DNA from: Methanofastidiosum methylothiophilum
GTDB lineage: Archaea > Methanobacteriota_B > Thermococci > Methanofastidiosales > Methanofastidiosaceae
Length of the DNA stretch: 64,000 nt
NCBI GenBank assembly: GCA_001587635.1
Contig: LNJE01000007.1
Span: 1 to 64,000 of the forward strand
Direction: 5' to 3'
Made by a program: the position numbers and the translations under genes. Under the pieces are notes generated by a model, which was not told where the DNA came from, searched no databases, and saw only the letters and a list, made by a program, of their open reading frames with translations. Each line of letters begins with the position of its first letter. The first letter of the stretch is position 1. Shown here piece by piece: positions 16,776-25,515 of the stretch.

Positions 16776-17954
16776 CTAAATGCGGTTTATAAAATTATCC
16801 GATTGGCACATGTTCTGCTCTTTTACCAAATTAATTAAAAGAAAAGAAGTTAAAGAAAGTAATATAGAAAAATAAAGAGGGCAATTCATTCCAAATATTT
16901 TCCATAATAATCCGGCAGTAAAAGATGCAGGAAATGCCATTAATCCAATAATTAATTGATAAGAGCCCATGAAAGTTGCTTTAAAATCAAAAGGACATAT
17001 TTCTGATGCCATAGTCTTTTGTGATATGTCTATGGAAGTTTTGTAAAAACCAAGTATACAAAATACCAGAATTATTTCTATAAGATTTCTTGCAAAAATA
17101 AGACAAATGCAAACAACTGCGTGGGACAAGAATGAAATCATCAAAACTTTTTTCCTTCCAATGAGATCAGTTAACCTACCTAAGGGATAGGAAAAAATAG
17201 TACTAGATAAAGTAAAAAATAGATAAAAAATTGAAACATTAAATATTGAAAATCCAATGTTTTTTGCATACAAAAGAAAAAATGAATAACTAAATGATCC
17301 CAATGCAAACAATCCATTGACAAAAATGAATAATTTAAAATTATTATCAAATAGTTTGAAAGAAAAATTCCTATTTTGAGCTTTGAATTCTTTTTCTCTA
17401 ATAAAATAATGTATTATAATCACAGAAAAAAAGGAAGGAATTGAAGCAAGCAAAATGAGGCTTCTAAATCCAAAATATTTTAATAAAATTATAGATAGTA
17501 CAATACCCAAAATTGCGCCAAAGTTATCCATTGCTCTAAGAAATCCAAAATCAGCTCCTCTGTTCTCTTTTGTAGATAGTTCAGCTACCATGGCATCCCT
17601 TGGAGCGCTCCTTATTTTACCCGCTCGATCTATTGCTTTAAATGGAATAAGAAATATCCAAGTTGGAGAAATAGCATAGCCGCATCTAGAAATTACTGCT
17701 GATAAATATCCTGTTGAGATAAATATTTTTCTTCTTCTAAATTTGTCAGATAAATAACCTGAAAATGCGCTTGAAATAGAAACTATCGCGTCACCTATTC
17801 CATCTATAATTCCCAGAACAATTACATCTGCACCAAAAAAAATCGTAACAAATAACGGCCAGATTGGATAGATCATATTTGAACCTAAGTCATTCAGAAA
17901 AGATGCTAGTGAAAATGCGTACAAATTACGTTTGTTTTTAGAAGGAGTTTCCAT
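16776..17954 (-). CDS. MFS-family transporter
   Basis: A 392-residue integral membrane protein with about 12 predicted helices. The cytoplasmic loop 2-3 motif SGYLSDKFRRRKIF and the corresponding loop 8-9 motif GRLTDLIGRKKVLM mark it as major facilitator superfamily. DRAGKIRSAPRDAMVAE after helix 4 resembles the drug and sugar efflux-like subgroup seen in many archaea. The substrate cannot be deduced. It is not coupled to neighbours; its start is 93 nt downstream of the mcrA stop on the same strand. Confidence 0.85.
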   Translation of the reverse strand: METPSKNKRNLYAFSLASFLNDLGSNMIYPIWPLFVTIFFGADVIVLGIIDGIGDAIVSISSAFSGYLSDKFRRRKIFISTGYLSAVISRCGYAISPTWIFLIPFKAIDRAGKIRSAPRDAMVAELSTKENRGADFGFLRAMDNFGAILGIVLSIILLKYFGFRSLILLASIPSFFSVIIIHYFIREKEFKAQNRNFSFKLFDNNFKLFIFVNGLFALGSFSYSFFLLYAKNIGFSIFNVSIFYLFFTLSSTIFSYPLGRLTDLIGRKKVLMISFLSHAVVCICLIFARNLIEIILVFCILGFYKTSIDISQKTMASEICPFDFKATFMGSYQLIIGLMAFPASFTAGLLWKIFGMNCPLYFSILLSLTSFLLINLVKEQNMCQSDNFINRI

Positions 17955-18011
17955 GTATTTACATCTAAATTAGATTTATAAAAATTTTGAAGAATGCTTA
18001 TGTAAATGTAA

Positions 18012-18038
18012 TTAAAAATAAGAAAAGAAAAAAAATAA
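18012..18038 (-). terminator. poly-T terminator after mcrA
   Basis: Immediately after the mcrA stop, the minus strand has three T-rich runs (complement of the A tracts at 18014-18037) without a strong stem. Archaeal RNA polymerase commonly terminates at such U tracts. Confidence 0.45.
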
Positions 18039-18047
18039 ATTTATAAT

Positions 18048-19709
18048 TTATGGTATAATGAGGTCTCTTTCTCCGGCAGGGACGAACTCTCTCATTGCAC
18101 CCCTTCCGAACTCCTTTGTAATGTTTGCAAAGTCGAAAGGTAGTGACCTGTCAGCAAATGCGACCTTAACGTGTGGAGAAAGTGCCCATGCATCTCCTCT
18201 TGCAGAGTGTGCTGCTGCAACAATACCAGTGTATGCACTCTGATGACCTACATTCATTGCATAGCTTGGGTAGTTACCTCCCCTAAGCTCAAATGGTAAA
18301 CCTTCATCAGATCTGTATGAGAATGTGTTTGCTGCACCAATCTGATCCTGAAGATCGTATCCATAGAATCCAAATCTTCCCATCTGCTCTTTGTGTACGT
18401 TACATGCAAGGTACCATGCTGAAAGACCAGCTTGAGCATTACCAGTTGCCATAGATACACTTGTACCGGCTGCTGCAGAGATACATGTTGCTCTCTGAGA
18501 TCCACCAAAGTGTGTTTCCATAACTGCTGGATAAAGTTCATACTGCTCTAAGCAGTACATAGCAACATCTGTTCCGATGTCATTTATGAGTTTTACACTT
18601 GGTTTCTGTTTAGCAAGGCTTCCATATTTGTCTTTTACGTGTTCCATTCCCCAGTATACAAAGTCTTCGAGAATGTTATCGGTGTATGCAGCTGTGGCAT
18701 ACTGTGTAAATCCGACACCACCAGACATGTAAGATCCAAGATATATTTGGTCATAAATTAATGCGGCAAGTGCAATTGATTCAAGAGAGTGTCTTGCTGG
18801 GTCATCTGGATACTTAGCCATAGACTGTGCACAGTCACTTACAACTCCATACATAAGCCCTCCTGGCTCGTTTGGACCTCTTGCTCTTCTTGCTGGCATC
18901 ATGTCAGACATCTGTATAACTGAACCGTGTTTTGCAGCATATGCAAAATCTGCAGTTGCGGCTTCTCCTGCACATAGATTGTATGCACCAATGAAGGCCA
19001 TACCTATCTGCATTGCACTCCATCTAGAAACAGTTCCTCCGTCACAGACTCTTCCAACGACTGTTGGAATCCTGACTACCTGCCACATTGATTTTCCAAT
19101 AGCCTTCTTAAGTTGGGCTGCTTGGTCTGCAGGGAATTCTTTATTTATGTCAATAACAAATCTTGAGTCAATTTCATCAATTAACTCATCGTTTCCAGAG
19201 TATACCTTAACGTAAGAGTCTTTTACCAATCTTGGGTCAGTTTCAACCATGTGTTCTTGAATAACCGCTGCACCTGGCATTGAGTGATTAACTACCTCAA
19301 GGTAGTGATTAATTGTTTCAGGTGTAACTTCTTTTCCAAGTCTCTTCTCAAGAATATTGTGCGGAGAATCAAGCCCCACTAAGATGGTCCTTCTCATATC
19401 GTCCCAAGCTTGTTGCATGGCGGCATTGTTTACAAAGTGAAGGTCATCCATGTTAGCTATAATGTCTGTGTGTGAAAGTTGGTAGGGCATTAATACTCTC
19501 TGACCTTGAGGCATACCTACTGATGGATTATATCCAGGTATTCCTCTCTCCTTTGCAATTTGTTGACCTGCATCATGAAATTCTACTTTTCTCTTGTTTT
19601 GTTTGTATCCGCCGTAAACATAGAATTTTGTCTGTCTTTTGTCAGGCGCTTCCTCAAACTTCTTTTTCATTGCTTGCATAAAGTTGTGTTTATCATCTTT
19701 ATATACCAT
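18048..19709 (-). CDS. mcrA: methyl-coenzyme M reductase subunit alpha
   Basis: A 553-residue catalytic subunit of MCR. The F430-ligand region GAAVIQEHMVE, methyl-His/methyl-Arg region AAKHGSVIQM...PARRARGPNEPGG, the YMSGGVGFTQYATAAYTD signature, GGSQRAT (methyl-Gln) and GFYGYDLQDQ (thioglycine) are all present. At the position of S-methyl-cysteine 452 of Methanothermobacter marburgensis (motif DLQDQCGA) this protein has Ile457 (ATT at 18339-18341). Start ATG with GGAGGGG upstream. It is the last gene of mcrB-mcrD-mcrG-mcrA. The motifs are those of methanogenic MCR rather than the divergent alkyl-CoM reductases. Confidence 0.98.
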   Translation of the reverse strand: MVYKDDKHNFMQAMKKKFEEAPDKRQTKFYVYGGYKQNKRKVEFHDAGQQIAKERGIPGYNPSVGMPQGQRVLMPYQLSHTDIIANMDDLHFVNNAAMQQAWDDMRRTILVGLDSPHNILEKRLGKEVTPETINHYLEVVNHSMPGAAVIQEHMVETDPRLVKDSYVKVYSGNDELIDEIDSRFVIDINKEFPADQAAQLKKAIGKSMWQVVRIPTVVGRVCDGGTVSRWSAMQIGMAFIGAYNLCAGEAATADFAYAAKHGSVIQMSDMMPARRARGPNEPGGLMYGVVSDCAQSMAKYPDDPARHSLESIALAALIYDQIYLGSYMSGGVGFTQYATAAYTDNILEDFVYWGMEHVKDKYGSLAKQKPSVKLINDIGTDVAMYCLEQYELYPAVMETHFGGSQRATCISAAAGTSVSMATGNAQAGLSAWYLACNVHKEQMGRFGFYGYDLQDQIGAANTFSYRSDEGLPFELRGGNYPSYAMNVGHQSAYTGIVAAAHSARGDAWALSPHVKVAFADRSLPFDFANITKEFGRGAMREFVPAGERDLIIP

Positions 19710-19722
19710 TCATATCCCCTCC

Positions 19723-20496
19723 TTAAAACTTAGCCTCCCTATATGGTTCGAATCCACCAAAGGATCTTTCCCAATGGACATTCTGTACCATCTGAAGAAC
19801 TTCTGCATCATCTCTTATTGTGACACCATCTGCTCGGAATATGGTAGTTCTCTTCTTAAGCTCGTCTTCAGGCAATGGTTTACCAACTGATATAGGGGCC
19901 GGAATTGGTTCTCCTACCATGTTTTTCACATACTGCACTTCTCCAGTGCTCTTATTGAAAACATATCTCTGCATTGCGTCAAACATTATACCGTTCTCAT
20001 CAAGCCTAAGAGCATGTCCGTGAACAGTTCTTCCTCTAATTCCTGTTCTTGCAGCGTCAAATGTTTCAGATTCAATGATCTCCTTTGCAATTGCTTCAAC
20101 ATCTCTTTCTCTTGCTTCCACTACGTGTCTTCCAGAGAGTGTTCCGCTGTCCATTCCTCTGTATCTGTAAGAATACATCCAGGACCTCTGGTAGGGGGAT
20201 ATTGGGGCAAAGTAAACTGAATCGGTAAACTGAACGTACCTAATTCTATCTCCTGCTTTTGCACCTGGTGTTGGCTCTACGAGTTCTCTTATGGGACATT
20301 CTGGTTCTCCCATCTCTTCTAATGGTGGGTGAACACTCTTGTAATCTTCTCCAGGCTCTCTGTGACCAAGAACTCTAACAATATCTTCATCAGATACTGA
20401 TCTAATCTTTTGGAGTTTGTATGAAGGATCCATGTATTTTCTTCTATTTTTTGATGGATCTGATTTTCCAGGGAAAAATTGTGCTTTATATGTCAT
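19723..20496 (-). CDS. mcrG: methyl-coenzyme M reductase subunit gamma
   Basis: A 257-residue gamma subunit of the MCR hexamer. The N-terminal MTYKAQFFPGKSDPSKNRRKYMDP, the central HRE-type region VLGHREPGEDYKSVHPPLEE, RYVQFTDSVYFAPISPYQRSW and the substrate-channel motif GTLSGRHVVEARERD are conserved. Start ATG with a TTAGGAGG ribosome-binding site. It lies 11 nt downstream of mcrD and 13 nt upstream of mcrA on the minus strand, consistent with one transcript. Confidence 0.97.
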   Translation of the reverse strand: MTYKAQFFPGKSDPSKNRRKYMDPSYKLQKIRSVSDEDIVRVLGHREPGEDYKSVHPPLEEMGEPECPIRELVEPTPGAKAGDRIRYVQFTDSVYFAPISPYQRSWMYSYRYRGMDSGTLSGRHVVEARERDVEAIAKEIIESETFDAARTGIRGRTVHGHALRLDENGIMFDAMQRYVFNKSTGEVQYVKNMVGEPIPAPISVGKPLPEDELKKRTTIFRADGVTIRDDAEVLQMVQNVHWERSFGGFEPYREAKF

Positions 20497-20507
20497 ATTT
20501 ATTCCTC

Positions 20508-20825
20508 CTAATTTAGACCTTTAATATAGTCAGATACTCCTTTTTTATATTTTGTAAATCTACCTATTTCAATGTTGTAGCCAAAAGGCAAGTATTCATC
20601 ACACACGTCTTTAATAATTTTCTGAATATCTTCATTGTTATCTTCAACTTCAATCCATATCCATCCTACCATATAATTCTCATTTTCCTTTGAGTTTATT
20701 GGTGGGCCATGTACCGAAACATTAGTAACAAAGTCAAATCTAGTAAGTTCGTCGGTGATTCTATCTGCCGTTTCTTTTGATATCAATTTGAAAGGAAATA
20801 TCTGTATTTCAGGCCTAATTTTCAA
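20508..20825 (-). CDS. mcrD: MCR operon protein D
   Basis: A 105-residue McrD. Conserved features include the N-terminal PEIQIFPFKLISKETADRI (the usual start is P-[QE]-[IV]-x-I-F-P-x-R-x-L), the GPP segment in VSVHGPPIN, and the C-terminal FGYNIEIGRFTKYKKGVSDY. McrD is not part of the final enzyme and is thought to act as an assembly or cofactor chaperone. It is shorter than the 140-160 residues common in methanogens. TTG start with a GGAGGAG ribosome-binding site, between mcrB and mcrG. Confidence 0.93.
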   Translation of the reverse strand: MKIRPEIQIFPFKLISKETADRITDELTRFDFVTNVSVHGPPINSKENENYMVGWIWIEVEDNNEDIQKIIKDVCDEYLPFGYNIEIGRFTKYKKGVSDYIKGLN

Positions 20826-20836
20826 TATTACTCCTC

Positions 20837-22165
20837 CTAAATACCTCCCTTTGCTTTAACAGCAGCTTGGTTTACATACTTCATTGGTTCTGCAAACTCA
20901 GGGACTGTGGAGAATACCTCCTTAATTAATCCAGATGTGGCTTCAGGTGAAAACATCTGTGTTCCTGCATCTAATGCCATTGCGGCAGCGATACATGGGA
21001 TAACAAAACCTTTTGAGTGTCTTGTAACGATGTGATTTCCGTTAAATATACCGGGTCCTCCTCCACCATAAATTGAGTGTGAGAAGAAAGACATACCGAC
21101 TGTTGTTCCCTGGGCCCTTCCAAAGTCAACTCCAGGTAGACCTGTTTCGTGTTCAACTAAATCGTTGAAGTATAAGATTGTTGAAGGTAGTCCTTGTCCT
21201 GCTCTCATTGCACCACAGTTTACCATGACTGCTGCAAGCATTCCAGATGCAGCATATGCATTCCACAATGGGATATCTTTTGCCTTGTATACCTTGTAAC
21301 CTGAGGGTAAGGTTTTATCTACTGCAATAACTTTATCTTCAATTGCCTTTCCAACTAATGACTCTATAACAGATCCTATTGTACCTTTCTTTCCATTTGC
21401 TTTAACTAATTCGTAAGTAACATTGTTTGCATTCATTCCTTGGTATGCAAGTCCTAAGAGATGTAATCTCTCAAATGGCCCTACTGCATCTCCCATTTCA
21501 AACATTGCAGTTTGCTCAAGAATTGAAGCAAGTGCAGCTGCGTTCATTGCGTTTTTCTTTGTTGTAGCAACTATGTGATTTACCATAATGTTTCTTAGAG
21601 AGTAACCAAGACCTTCGTTCTTTTGAGGAACTTCAAGCATAGCTTGAATCTTTGCACCTTTAAGATCAAGTGTCTGTGGGTAAGCCCCCCATATTGCAGC
21701 TTTTACAACGTTTGCATCAAATATGCTAACGTCGAAAACATCTATAATTGCTTGTGTTACAGCGGCTGCTGTTGCAGTCATACCTACAGTGTATTCACAA
21801 AACATTCTTTTTGTTGGTACTTGAACCAACATTCTTTCATTGTTTCCTAAAAGCGTTACTAGAGTATCGTCTTTTGCATCAATTTTAAGAATTTCTTCTA
21901 CTCTCTTCTTGATCTCTGGGGCCTTCCCAACTACATCTAGCTTCATTTCTCTTCCCATGATTACTTGGCCCTTCCCACCTAATGCTCCTGTGGCAAGTGC
22001 TGACTGGGTGCCTTTGAGATCGACAGCAATTGTTCTGACAACTTTGGAAACTATGCCCTGTATTGCCTCATTTTTAAGAGGACTAAGAGCTTCCAAGGGG
22101 ACTCCACTCTCAATGAGTTTACCCTTGTCAGAATACAAATCTATTTTGTCGCTATATTTTGGCAT
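20837..22165 (-). CDS. mcrB: methyl-coenzyme M reductase subunit beta
   Basis: A 442-residue beta subunit. The start is the ATG at 22165 (MPKYSDKIDLYSDKG), because it has an AAAGGAGGAAT ribosome-binding site; the frame runs 17 codons further upstream but that part lies in the structured leader. The coenzyme-binding stretch SHSIYGGGGPGIFNGNHIV and TRHSKGFVIPC are intact, as are NIMVNHIVATTKKNAMNAAA and GAMRAGQGLPSTI. It is the first gene of the mcr operon and is separated from mcrD by 11 nt. Confidence 0.97.
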   Translation of the reverse strand: MPKYSDKIDLYSDKGKLIESGVPLEALSPLKNEAIQGIVSKVVRTIAVDLKGTQSALATGALGGKGQVIMGREMKLDVVGKAPEIKKRVEEILKIDAKDDTLVTLLGNNERMLVQVPTKRMFCEYTVGMTATAAAVTQAIIDVFDVSIFDANVVKAAIWGAYPQTLDLKGAKIQAMLEVPQKNEGLGYSLRNIMVNHIVATTKKNAMNAAALASILEQTAMFEMGDAVGPFERLHLLGLAYQGMNANNVTYELVKANGKKGTIGSVIESLVGKAIEDKVIAVDKTLPSGYKVYKAKDIPLWNAYAASGMLAAVMVNCGAMRAGQGLPSTILYFNDLVEHETGLPGVDFGRAQGTTVGMSFFSHSIYGGGGPGIFNGNHIVTRHSKGFVIPCIAAAMALDAGTQMFSPEATSGLIKEVFSTVPEFAEPMKYVNQAAVKAKGGI

Positions 22166-22187
22166 ATAGTATTCCTCCTTTATTTTT

Positions 22188-22241
22188 GATATCCAAAAAC
22201 AGGATATCATGTCCAAGATTCAAAGTCCATTAAACGGACTT
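22188..22241 (-). promoter_or_regulatory. mcr leader with two hairpins
   Basis: Two inverted repeats occupy the predicted mcr 5' UTR: AAGTCC/GGACTT with a 7-nt loop (22223-22241), about where transcription should begin, and GATATCC/GGATATC with a 7-nt loop (22188-22208), ending some 11 nt before the mcrB ribosome-binding site. Either could be an RNA fold affecting stability or translation, or an operator. Confidence 0.5.
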
Positions 22242-22261
22242 CAGTGATACCTACTCTAAAT

Positions 22262-22271
22262 AATATTTAAG
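22262..22271 (-). promoter_or_regulatory. TATA box of the mcr operon
   Basis: CTTAAATATTA-type box on the minus strand, about 26 nt before position 22240. It predicts a leader of about 75 nt ahead of mcrB. Confidence 0.5.
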
Positions 22272-22279
22272 TGTTTCTA

Positions 22280-22575
22280 TTTAGAATGCTTTGTTGAATA
22301 ATTCGACCGCAAAGCTTAAACCCCATATAATCCTAATAAATCCATGTCAGATAAAAGTGCACCATAAATAAAAAGCATGTAAAGATGGAAAAGTTTTGCA
22401 TTTTTTTAATTTTTTTTAAACGCTATCTAAGATAGAGAATCATTCTCTGATGAACAAAGATACAGCCAAAAGACAGTATACGACAAGCTGCAACAGTTAG
22501 TGTAAAATTAAAAGAGAAAAATTTGAATTTGATGTTATTTGACCAAAATTATGCAACAGAACAGACTACCAAAAA
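22280..22575. other. non-coding spacer between the mcr operon and the chrA pair
   Basis: About 300 nt with no supportable gene. It contains the palindrome AGAGAAT-C-ATTCTCT (22434-22448), preceded by ATCTAAGAT, and long A/T tracts. A short plus-strand frame beginning near 22445 runs on into the antisense of the downstream chrA gene and has no ribosome-binding site, so I treat it as chance. The palindrome could be a regulator site. Confidence 0.45.
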
Positions 22576-23085
22576 TCACGAAATTAAAATGCCTATTAAT
22601 CCAGAAACCACTATAAAAAAGATTGGATCAATTTTTGTTTTAACAAGTAATGCAAATATTATGAAAACAATTATTATTGCTTTTAGATCAAAATTTATTA
22701 TTAATTGAAATCCCAATGAATATAGTGTTATGAAAACAAGAACTGCGGTTCCTAAGGCTAATGAATTAATCAAAGCCACTTTTTCTAACTTGATCGATTT
22801 CTTTAGGAAATGATAAGTTACGCCAAGCATTATAGGGGGTATGAGCAAAAAAAAAGTATTCAAAATTGCACCTAGTAAACCATAATATTTATACCCAACA
22901 TATGTTGCCATATTAACTGCAATTGGGCCTGGTGTAAGTTGTGCCGCAGTTAGAATTTCCTTAAATTCATTAAAAGTAAGATAATTTTGGGATACCAATA
23001 TATCCTTAATCAAACCCACAACTGCCCACCCTCCTCCAAAAGAAATAGCGCCTATATATAAGAAAATAAGGAATATATCCATCAT
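22576..23085 (-). CDS. chrA: ChrA-family transporter, second half-size chain
   Basis: A 169-residue membrane protein matching one half of the chromate transporter (CHR) family. The family motif FGGGWAVVGLIKDILV near the N-terminus and AAQLTPGPIAVNMATYVGYK after helix 2 are clear. Short-chain CHR proteins work as pairs; this one overlaps its partner's stop by ATGA. The true substrate may be chromate, sulfate or another oxyanion. The pair lies between the mcr operon and atwA. Confidence 0.85.
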   Translation of the reverse strand: MMDIFLIFLYIGAISFGGGWAVVGLIKDILVSQNYLTFNEFKEILTAAQLTPGPIAVNMATYVGYKYYGLLGAILNTFFLLIPPIMLGVTYHFLKKSIKLEKVALINSLALGTAVLVFITLYSLGFQLIINFDLKAIIIVFIIFALLVKTKIDPIFFIVVSGLIGILIS

Positions 23086-23636
23086 TTAATCCCTCTATTT
23101 TCGTAGAGATAGTTAATTGATACTAAAAATAAAAACACAAAAAATGTTAAGTTTCTATTAAGAATTAACAAAATGATACTAACAAAAAATAGAAAAATAT
23201 TGAATTTATTGAAATTAAAATCCTTCAATATTTTATATAGGACATATAAAGTCAATCCAACTGTTGCAACATAGCAACCATTCAAAAATTTTTGGACATA
23301 TAAGCTATCAGAATATTTGTGAATAATATTTGAAACAATTAATATTCCAAAAAATGGAGGTATTAAGACTCCAATAGAGGCAAACAATGCACCCCAAAAT
23401 CCTCGTAGTTTACTACCTAATAAAACAGACAAATTAAATGCAATTGGGCCGGGCATAGATTGTGCAATTGACAATAACTTAAGGAATTCCTTTTCAGAGA
23501 TAAATTTCTTATTAATTAAATTTCTCTCAATTGCAGGAACCATTGCATACCCCCCTCCAATAGTAAATCCAGATATCTTAAAAAAAATATAAAAAATAGA
23601 AAATAATTCCTTATTTTTACGGGTTAAAATCTTCAT
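23082..23636 (-). CDS. chrA: ChrA-family transporter, first half-size chain
   Basis: A 184-residue short-chain CHR protein. Motifs are FTIGGGYAMVPAIERNLI at the N-terminus and IAQSMPGPIAFNLSVLLG after the next helix, followed by hydrophobic helices to the C-terminus. It is the upstream member of the translationally coupled pair (4-nt overlap). Homodimeric or heterodimeric short CHR pairs are known in bacteria and archaea. Nothing here identifies the anion transported. Confidence 0.85.
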   Translation of the reverse strand: MKILTRKNKELFSIFYIFFKISGFTIGGGYAMVPAIERNLINKKFISEKEFLKLLSIAQSMPGPIAFNLSVLLGSKLRGFWGALFASIGVLIPPFFGILIVSNIIHKYSDSLYVQKFLNGCYVATVGLTLYVLYKILKDFNFNKFNIFLFFVSIILLILNRNLTFFVFLFLVSINYLYENRGIK

Positions 23637-23723
23637 ATTTAATCCTTAAGATTAATTTAGCTTATCTTATATAAATAATTTCTCAATATATTAATTATAT
23701 GAATTTATATTCGAATCCAAAAA

Positions 23724-23733
23724 CTTAAATATA
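23724..23733 (+). promoter_or_regulatory. TATA box of atwA
   Basis: CTTAAATATA lies about 36-40 nt upstream of the predicted atwA start and implies a leader of about 10 nt. The same box sequence is used in front of mcrB. Confidence 0.45.
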
Positions 23734-23764
23734 GTTAGCTATTTAACATCAACATAAACAACAG

Positions 23765-25366
23765 ATGGGGATTAATTTGAGCGAATATCTTTTAGAAGTT
23801 GAAAATATATCAATCTCGTTTGACGGAAAGAAGGTTCTTGACAATGTATCTTTTAAAATAAAAGAAGGAGAATCCTTGGGATTACTAGGAAAAAGTGGTA
23901 GCGGCAAATCTGTTCTTATTAATATATTGAGAGGAACAAAGGAATATAGGCCCACAGAAGGAAAAATATTCTACAATATCGCTTATTGCCCTAAATGTAT
24001 GAGAATAGACCTTCCAAGTAAAAAAGGTACAAAATGTGCTAAATGTAATGAAGAAATGATTCTGAAAAAAGTTGATTTCTGGGAAGATAAGCCTTTTTTT
24101 AATCCTATAAGAAAAAGAACTGCAATTATGTTACAGCGTACATTTTCATTATATGGTGAAAAAACAGTAATGGAAAACATGCAAGATGCATTTACTGGAA
24201 CAGATATCCCAAAGGCTATGGTTATACCAAAGATCATAGAACTTCTACAAAAAGTAAATATGATTCAAAGGATGACGCATATTGCAAGAGACTTATCTGG
24301 TGGAGAAAAACAGAGAATAGTTCTTGCTAGGCAGCTTGCTATTAATCCAATGTTATTTCTTGCAGATGAACCTACCGGAACACTGGATCCATTAACTGCA
24401 AATACGGTTCATAATGTCTTATTAGATTCTGTGAAACAAGGGATGTCTTTAATAGTTACATCGCATTGGCCTGAAGCAATAGAATTGTTAACACACGAAA
24501 CAATATGGCTTGAAAATGGAAAAGTGGTACAGCAAGGAAATTCAAAAGAAGTTGTTAAAGCATTTATACAAAAATTGATGCCTGAAGAAAAGATTAGATT
24601 CCCCGGGATTGGAAGTGGTATAATAGAACTATGGGATGTAAAAAAATACTACTACTCTATATCCCGTGGAGTTGTGAAGGCTGTCGATGGTGTTACATTT
24701 ACAGTAAATGAAAGAGAAATATTTGGCTTAGTGGGGAAAAGCGGAACTGGTAAAACTACAGTTTCTAGAATGATTGCAGGAATAACGCCATTTACTGAGG
24801 GAGAATTAAACGTAAGGATTGGTGATGAATGGATAGATATGAAAGAGCCCGGATTTATGGGTAAAGGCAAGGCCATGCTTTACATGGGTGTTCTTCACCA
24901 AGAATATACTTTGTATCCTGACAAAAATGTGCTAAGGAACTTAACTGATGCAATTGGGATTAAACTTCCTAAAGAATTAGGAAAGATGAAAGTGATGTCT
25001 ATTCTTGAAAGTGTTGGATTTGAAGATCCAAAAGAACTTGAGGAGCTATTAGGTAAAATGCCTGAAGCACTATCTGTTGGGGAAAAACATAGAATTGCAT
25101 TGGCCCAGGTACTAATTAAAGAGCCTAGGATAGTTATCCTTGATGAACCTACAGGCACTATGGATCCATTCACACGAAAGATAGTTGCAAAATCTATAAG
25201 GAAAGCCAGAGAAACATTAGGTGAAACATTTTTAATAGTGACACATGACTCAGACTTCATTGTAGATGTTTGTGATAGGGCATGTTTTATGGAAGACGGA
25301 AAAGTAGTATTTATTGGAGATCCTGAAAAAATAAAAGAAAAGATGATCTCTGCTAAAGAAACTTAG
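23765..25366 (+). CDS. atwA: MCR activation component A2 (AtwA), twin ABC ATPase
   Basis: A 533-residue protein with two ABC ATPase modules, the ATP-binding component that helps reduce the Ni of F430 to Ni(I). Module 1 has Walker A GKSGSGKS (42-49), a zinc-ribbon-like insert with cysteines at 75, 78, 91 and 94 (CPKC...CAKC) that marks component A2, and signature LSGGEKQR. Module 2 has Walker A GKSGTGKT and a degenerate signature LSVGEKHR. The frame allows ATG at 23765 or TTG at 23777; the latter has GGGGAT upstream. It lies close to, but divergent from, the mcr operon. Confidence 0.93.
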   Translation: MGINLSEYLLEVENISISFDGKKVLDNVSFKIKEGESLGLLGKSGSGKSVLINILRGTKEYRPTEGKIFYNIAYCPKCMRIDLPSKKGTKCAKCNEEMILKKVDFWEDKPFFNPIRKRTAIMLQRTFSLYGEKTVMENMQDAFTGTDIPKAMVIPKIIELLQKVNMIQRMTHIARDLSGGEKQRIVLARQLAINPMLFLADEPTGTLDPLTANTVHNVLLDSVKQGMSLIVTSHWPEAIELLTHETIWLENGKVVQQGNSKEVVKAFIQKLMPEEKIRFPGIGSGIIELWDVKKYYYSISRGVVKAVDGVTFTVNEREIFGLVGKSGTGKTTVSRMIAGITPFTEGELNVRIGDEWIDMKEPGFMGKGKAMLYMGVLHQEYTLYPDKNVLRNLTDAIGIKLPKELGKMKVMSILESVGFEDPKELEELLGKMPEALSVGEKHRIALAQVLIKEPRIVILDEPTGTMDPFTRKIVAKSIRKARETLGETFLIVTHDSDFIVDVCDRACFMEDGKVVFIGDPEKIKEKMISAKET

Positions 25367-25515
25367 AATGATTAATCAAGAGTTTACTATCTTCTATATC
25401 TATATTTAATTTATTTCAAAATACAACATTTTGAAAGGTATTGATAGAAAAACTATTGATTATCATAACTTTATCTTTATGTATCATTATTATAAACTAA
25501 TAATAGCAATATTAT

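Noticed and set aside
18048..22165. Assignment as an alkyl-CoM reductase (short-chain alkane) operon
   Set aside because: McrA retains methanogen-type signatures (YMSGGVGFTQYATAAYTD, GGSQRA, GFYGYD), so a methyl-CoM reductase is the simpler reading; the Cys-to-Ile change alone does not indicate another substrate.
22523..22708. 61-residue plus-strand frame near chrA
   Set aside because: Half of it is antisense to the chrA gene and it lacks a ribosome-binding site.
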